A DNA stretch of 16,391 nt, from positions 1 through 16,391 of the forward strand of contig JASLXP010000305.1 in NCBI GenBank assembly GCA_030740295.1. The letters run 5' to 3'. This DNA is from Planctomycetota bacterium (lineage in GTDB: Bacteria; Planctomycetota; PUPC01; JACPCR01). The notes beneath the pieces were generated by a model that saw only the letters and a program-made list of their open reading frames with translations, made no database searches and was not told where the DNA came from. Shown here in pieces: positions 13,977 to 16,391 of this stretch (its first letter is position 1; each line of letters opens with the position of its first letter). Position numbers and translations under genes: made by a program.

Positions 13977-16214
13977 TCATGGAAATCTCAGCCTCGCGTA
14001 ATAGGCGGGCTCGGAAGAGTGGGGTGCGCAGAACTGGTTCTTCGACAGATGCAGATTTCTCCCGCCAGGCCCAAGAGGTGGCCAGAGGAAGATGACATTC
14101 TTCTTCGCGTAGACCATCAGCTTGAGGCCCCACTCGTCCCCTTTTCGTGGAGGAGCCGCTATGGCTTCAAACGGGATGGCGACCAGCGCTTCCCATCGTT
14201 TGCCCGTCACTTTTGAATGGACACTCCAGTCCGGCGAAGGCTTCCATGTTCGGTCCGGCCCATGCTCAGAGTTGCGCTCGCCGTTCAGATTTGTTTCCAG
14301 TCGATACCACGGAGACTTCCCGTGTTGAGGAGAAAGGAACAAGGTGAGGTAGACCGATTTGGTGGGCATGTCATGGTAGATGAAGCGAACGTATAACTTC
14401 TCCCCGTCATGGAGGACCCTCGAATCCAAATTAGCTGAGTAGTACAGGCCCCGCTTGTCCGGCGGGACATCCGTGGCCAGGAGCCAGGTCCGCTGATCGA
14501 TGAACGGCGTCAGGTGCGGCGCGCCTATCCAGTCTTGTTCAGTTGGCGGCGCGGTGAGACGCTTTCCGAGGGAGACGGTCGGCGCCTTCCAGTATTCGGG
14601 CAAGGTGATGACTCGTTCTTTGAAGGTTGGCGCGGGTGCAGGCATTGCCTCGGTCTTGAGAGAGCCTCTGCCGATAAGGAGGCGCAAAGTCGCAGAAGTG
14701 CTCATGCCCTGATCGTCCACGATGAACAGCCTGGCGAGATACTCGCCGTCCGCCTTGTATAGGTGAGTCACCTTCTTGCCGACGGCTCGGTTCCCGTCAC
14801 CGAAATGCCAGGTGTGAAGAAGGATCTTTCCGTCGGCATCCTGGCCCGCGCCTTCAAAGCTGACAGTGCGGGGCTCGGCATCTTTGACCAGACTCGCCAC
14901 CACTTTTGCGGTGGGTATGGCGTTAGCAAAATCGGAAGGAAGGGCGTTTTTGCGTTTCACGCTTCCGGAACGGTTAAGCACAGTTCGGACGACACCCGCA
15001 TCCGTCGGATCGCGCGGCAAGGCGCCGGCCTGGCTCAACACCAGGTCCTTTGCCTGGGCCACCGAATGGGTTTTAACCGGTGGAACGGCAAAAGGACTCT
15101 CTCGCTTTTGCCCGAACTTGAAAGGGCCGTAGACCGTGTGCCACGTTCCAGTGGGTTTATTGGTCTCGTGTCCGGCGTCGGCCCATTCGTCCATGTCGTC
15201 CTTTGGCCGGTTGGCGCTGATGTTGCCCTTCAAGTAAAGGACGTGCGGCTTTTCCGCGGTGCGATGGATTCTGATGGCTGCCTCGCCCCGCGTCACCGAG
15301 TCGGGGCCGGGAATGAACCAGTTGTTGATTATATTGACGTGCGCTCCGCCATAAATCTTGGCTGCTCCACGGCGATCCCAGTTATACATGACGTTGTTGC
15401 GGATGTCGGAGAGGTGGGGGACGCCGGTGCCGTCGCCGTGTTCCCAGTGGTTGCCGAAGAGCACGGGGTTGCGCTGCGCATTATGGGCAAACAGGCAGTG
15501 GTGAACCGTGACGTTGCCCGCGTAGATTCCGACTCCATAACCGTGCCTGCCCCATCCGGGGCCGAGGATGCACCACTGCAGAGTGATGTCTTTCTGATTT
15601 CCGAGCATGTCAGTAATGGTGTCGCGCCCGTATTGAAGGGAGCAGTGGTCGATGAGCACACGGCCGGCGAATATCTGTATGCAGCATGCGTTGCTGCGTG
15701 AGATGAACCCGTTATCCCGAATCCGCAGATGCCTGAGGATCACCTCTTTGAAACCGTAGCGGCTGAGAATCACGTTCCCGCTGATGGTGATGCCGGGAGG
15801 AGGCGCGCTCGAACCGTCGATCGTCACGAATGAATAGGGATTCTCAATCTGCGCCGCGGGCTTGCCCTCTTTCCGCAGCCTCAAGAATTCGGTCTCGAAA
15901 GGCCCGCCGATGTCGAGCGTATCTCTCCAGAGCTCAATGGTGCCGCCCACCTTGAATTTGATCGTGCGCGGGCCCTTGGTGTCCACGGCCGCCCGCAGAC
16001 TGCCAGGACCGTGTGAGTCAAGATTCGTCACCCACACCACGGGCCCGCCGCGGCCGCCCTTGACCGTCGCTCCGAAGCCTTCGGCGTCAGGGAAAGCTGG
16101 ATCGCCCTCGCCATACACGATGCCTGCACCGAAGCACATGACCAATGATACCGCTGTTCCCGCCCACGCCTGATGACCGAAGAGCGCGGAAGGGAACGGT
16201 CGTTCAGTTCTCAT
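13977..16214 (-). CDS. Secreted pectate-lyase-like beta-helix protein with PKD and C-terminal CBM9-like domains
   Basis: A 745-residue protein with a long-n-region Sec signal peptide (about 1-36; hydrophobic AGTAVSLVMCFGAGIVYG). Residues 40-350 form a right-handed parallel beta-helix of the PL1 pectate lyase type. It opens with AFPDAEGFGATVKGGRGG, then GSLRAAV, IDHCSLQYGRDTITDML (188-204), and an Arg in AHNAQRNP (243-250) near where PL1 enzymes keep a catalytic Arg. Residues 434-515 are a PKD domain (WHFGDG at 469-474, then DGEYLARLFIVDDQG). Residues 555-745 resemble the CBM9-like domain of the neighbouring DUF4838 protein (WEALVAIPFEAI). Lyase activity on pectin or another uronan is likely but not certain, because not all such helices are active. 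It converges with the DUF4838 gene; the 120-base gap shows only a 5-bp stem (GCAAC/GTTGC, 13931-13947). Confidence 0.85.
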   Translation of the reverse strand: MRTERPFPSALFGHQAWAGTAVSLVMCFGAGIVYGEGDPAFPDAEGFGATVKGGRGGPVVWVTNLDSHGPGSLRAAVDTKGPRTIKFKVGGTIELWRDTLDIGGPFETEFLRLRKEGKPAAQIENPYSFVTIDGSSAPPPGITISGNVILSRYGFKEVILRHLRIRDNGFISRSNACCIQIFAGRVLIDHCSLQYGRDTITDMLGNQKDITLQWCILGPGWGRHGYGVGIYAGNVTVHHCLFAHNAQRNPVLFGNHWEHGDGTGVPHLSDIRNNVMYNWDRRGAAKIYGGAHVNIINNWFIPGPDSVTRGEAAIRIHRTAEKPHVLYLKGNISANRPKDDMDEWADAGHETNKPTGTWHTVYGPFKFGQKRESPFAVPPVKTHSVAQAKDLVLSQAGALPRDPTDAGVVRTVLNRSGSVKRKNALPSDFANAIPTAKVVASLVKDAEPRTVSFEGAGQDADGKILLHTWHFGDGNRAVGKKVTHLYKADGEYLARLFIVDDQGMSTSATLRLLIGRGSLKTEAMPAPAPTFKERVITLPEYWKAPTVSLGKRLTAPPTEQDWIGAPHLTPFIDQRTWLLATDVPPDKRGLYYSANLDSRVLHDGEKLYVRFIYHDMPTKSVYLTLFLSPQHGKSPWYRLETNLNGERNSEHGPDRTWKPSPDWSVHSKVTGKRWEALVAIPFEAIAAPPRKGDEWGLKLMVYAKKNVIFLWPPLGPGGRNLHLSKNQFCAPHSSEPAYYARLRFP

Positions 16215-16391
16215 TTGGCGAATCCATCAACATATCTCCAAGAGACCAAAAGCCCTTGACAGTCCTCTCATCCGGGTCAGATTAGGCGTATGGTTTCACT
16301 TCCGCAACGGCCACACTCATGAACTTTTGCGCGGTGTGCGTGTACGTTTCTTACTTTTATTCCTGCGGCGGCTGCGGCAGGGACATCAATC
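16215..16391. other. Upstream region of the pectate-lyase-like gene, no gene seen
   Basis: These 177 bases contain no supported gene. On the minus strand GGAG lies well upstream of ATG 16214, too far for a normal ribosome site. On the plus strand TTGACA (16256-16261) has no good -10 at the right distance. The CTCAT core of the 10312-10640 region occurs twice (16267-16271, 16316-16320), which is suggestive only. The last 40 bases are GC-rich with CCTGC/GCAGG arms. Confidence 0.4.

Noticed and set aside
14763..15701. A 312-codon plus-strand reading frame inside the pectate-lyase-like gene
   Set aside because: It is antisense to well-supported beta-helix coding sequence and shows no family motifs.
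16256..16261. TTGACA as a plus-strand promoter leading out of the window
   Set aside because: No acceptable -10 lies 15-19 bases downstream, and no gene start is visible to its right.

Overview
This window looks like a chromosomal segment of an uncultured, carbohydrate-rich bacterium, most likely of the Planctomycetes-Verrucomicrobia-Lentisphaerae group or an ally such as Hydrogenedentes or Sumerlaeota. That placement is inference. It rests on moderately high GC, on the co-occurrence of DUF4838, NPCBM, heparinase II/III and pectate-lyase-like proteins, and on a planctomycete-style GT4 enzyme. No rRNA, tRNA, CRISPR array, transposase or phage gene was seen.

Layout. Bases 1-702 hold the 3' end of a plus-strand gene that resembles the C-terminus of a DUF4091-type glycosidase. 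It converges on a minus-strand mandelate-racemase-like enolase superfamily enzyme (742-1869). Divergent from that enzyme runs a plus-strand envelope-glycosylation block: a GT4 glycosyltransferase (2093-3313), a metallophosphoesterase (3332-4099) and an ArnT-like membrane glycosyltransferase (4301-5878). The first two of these use TTG starts with good Shine-Dalgarno sequences. Facing them on the minus strand is a three-gene series, read from right to left: a heparinase II/III-like lyase (10311-8230), a protein fusing an S1/P1-nuclease/phospholipase-C-like zinc domain to an NPCBM domain (8092-6743), and a polyprenyl-phosphate-sugar synthase of the DPM1/ALG5 type (6676-5963).

Bases 10312-10640 form a divergent control region. 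It contains two perfect 11-bp inverted-repeat pairs built on a recurring CTCAT/ATGAG core. To its right is a large secreted DUF4838 protein with a tandem N-terminal module and a C-terminal CBM9-like domain (10641-13856). It converges on a secreted pectate-lyase-like beta-helix protein carrying a PKD domain and a C-terminal CBM9-like domain (13977-16214).

How the genes may work together (inference). Several products fit breakdown of an acidic, uronate-containing polysaccharide: two lyase-type proteins, a glycosidase-like DUF4838 protein, an NPCBM protein and an acid-sugar dehydratase candidate. The DUF4838 protein and the pectate-lyase-like protein have signal peptides. The heparinase-like and zinc-enzyme genes do not, so extracellular and intracellular stages are possible. 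The glycosyltransferases form a second theme, lipid-linked sugar transfer to the envelope: the DPM-like enzyme could make the donor that the ArnT-like enzyme uses.

The most unusual items are the zinc-enzyme/NPCBM fusion, with an Asp-to-Glu change at its bridging metal-ligand position and no export signal, and the repeat architecture of the 10312-10640 divergent region.
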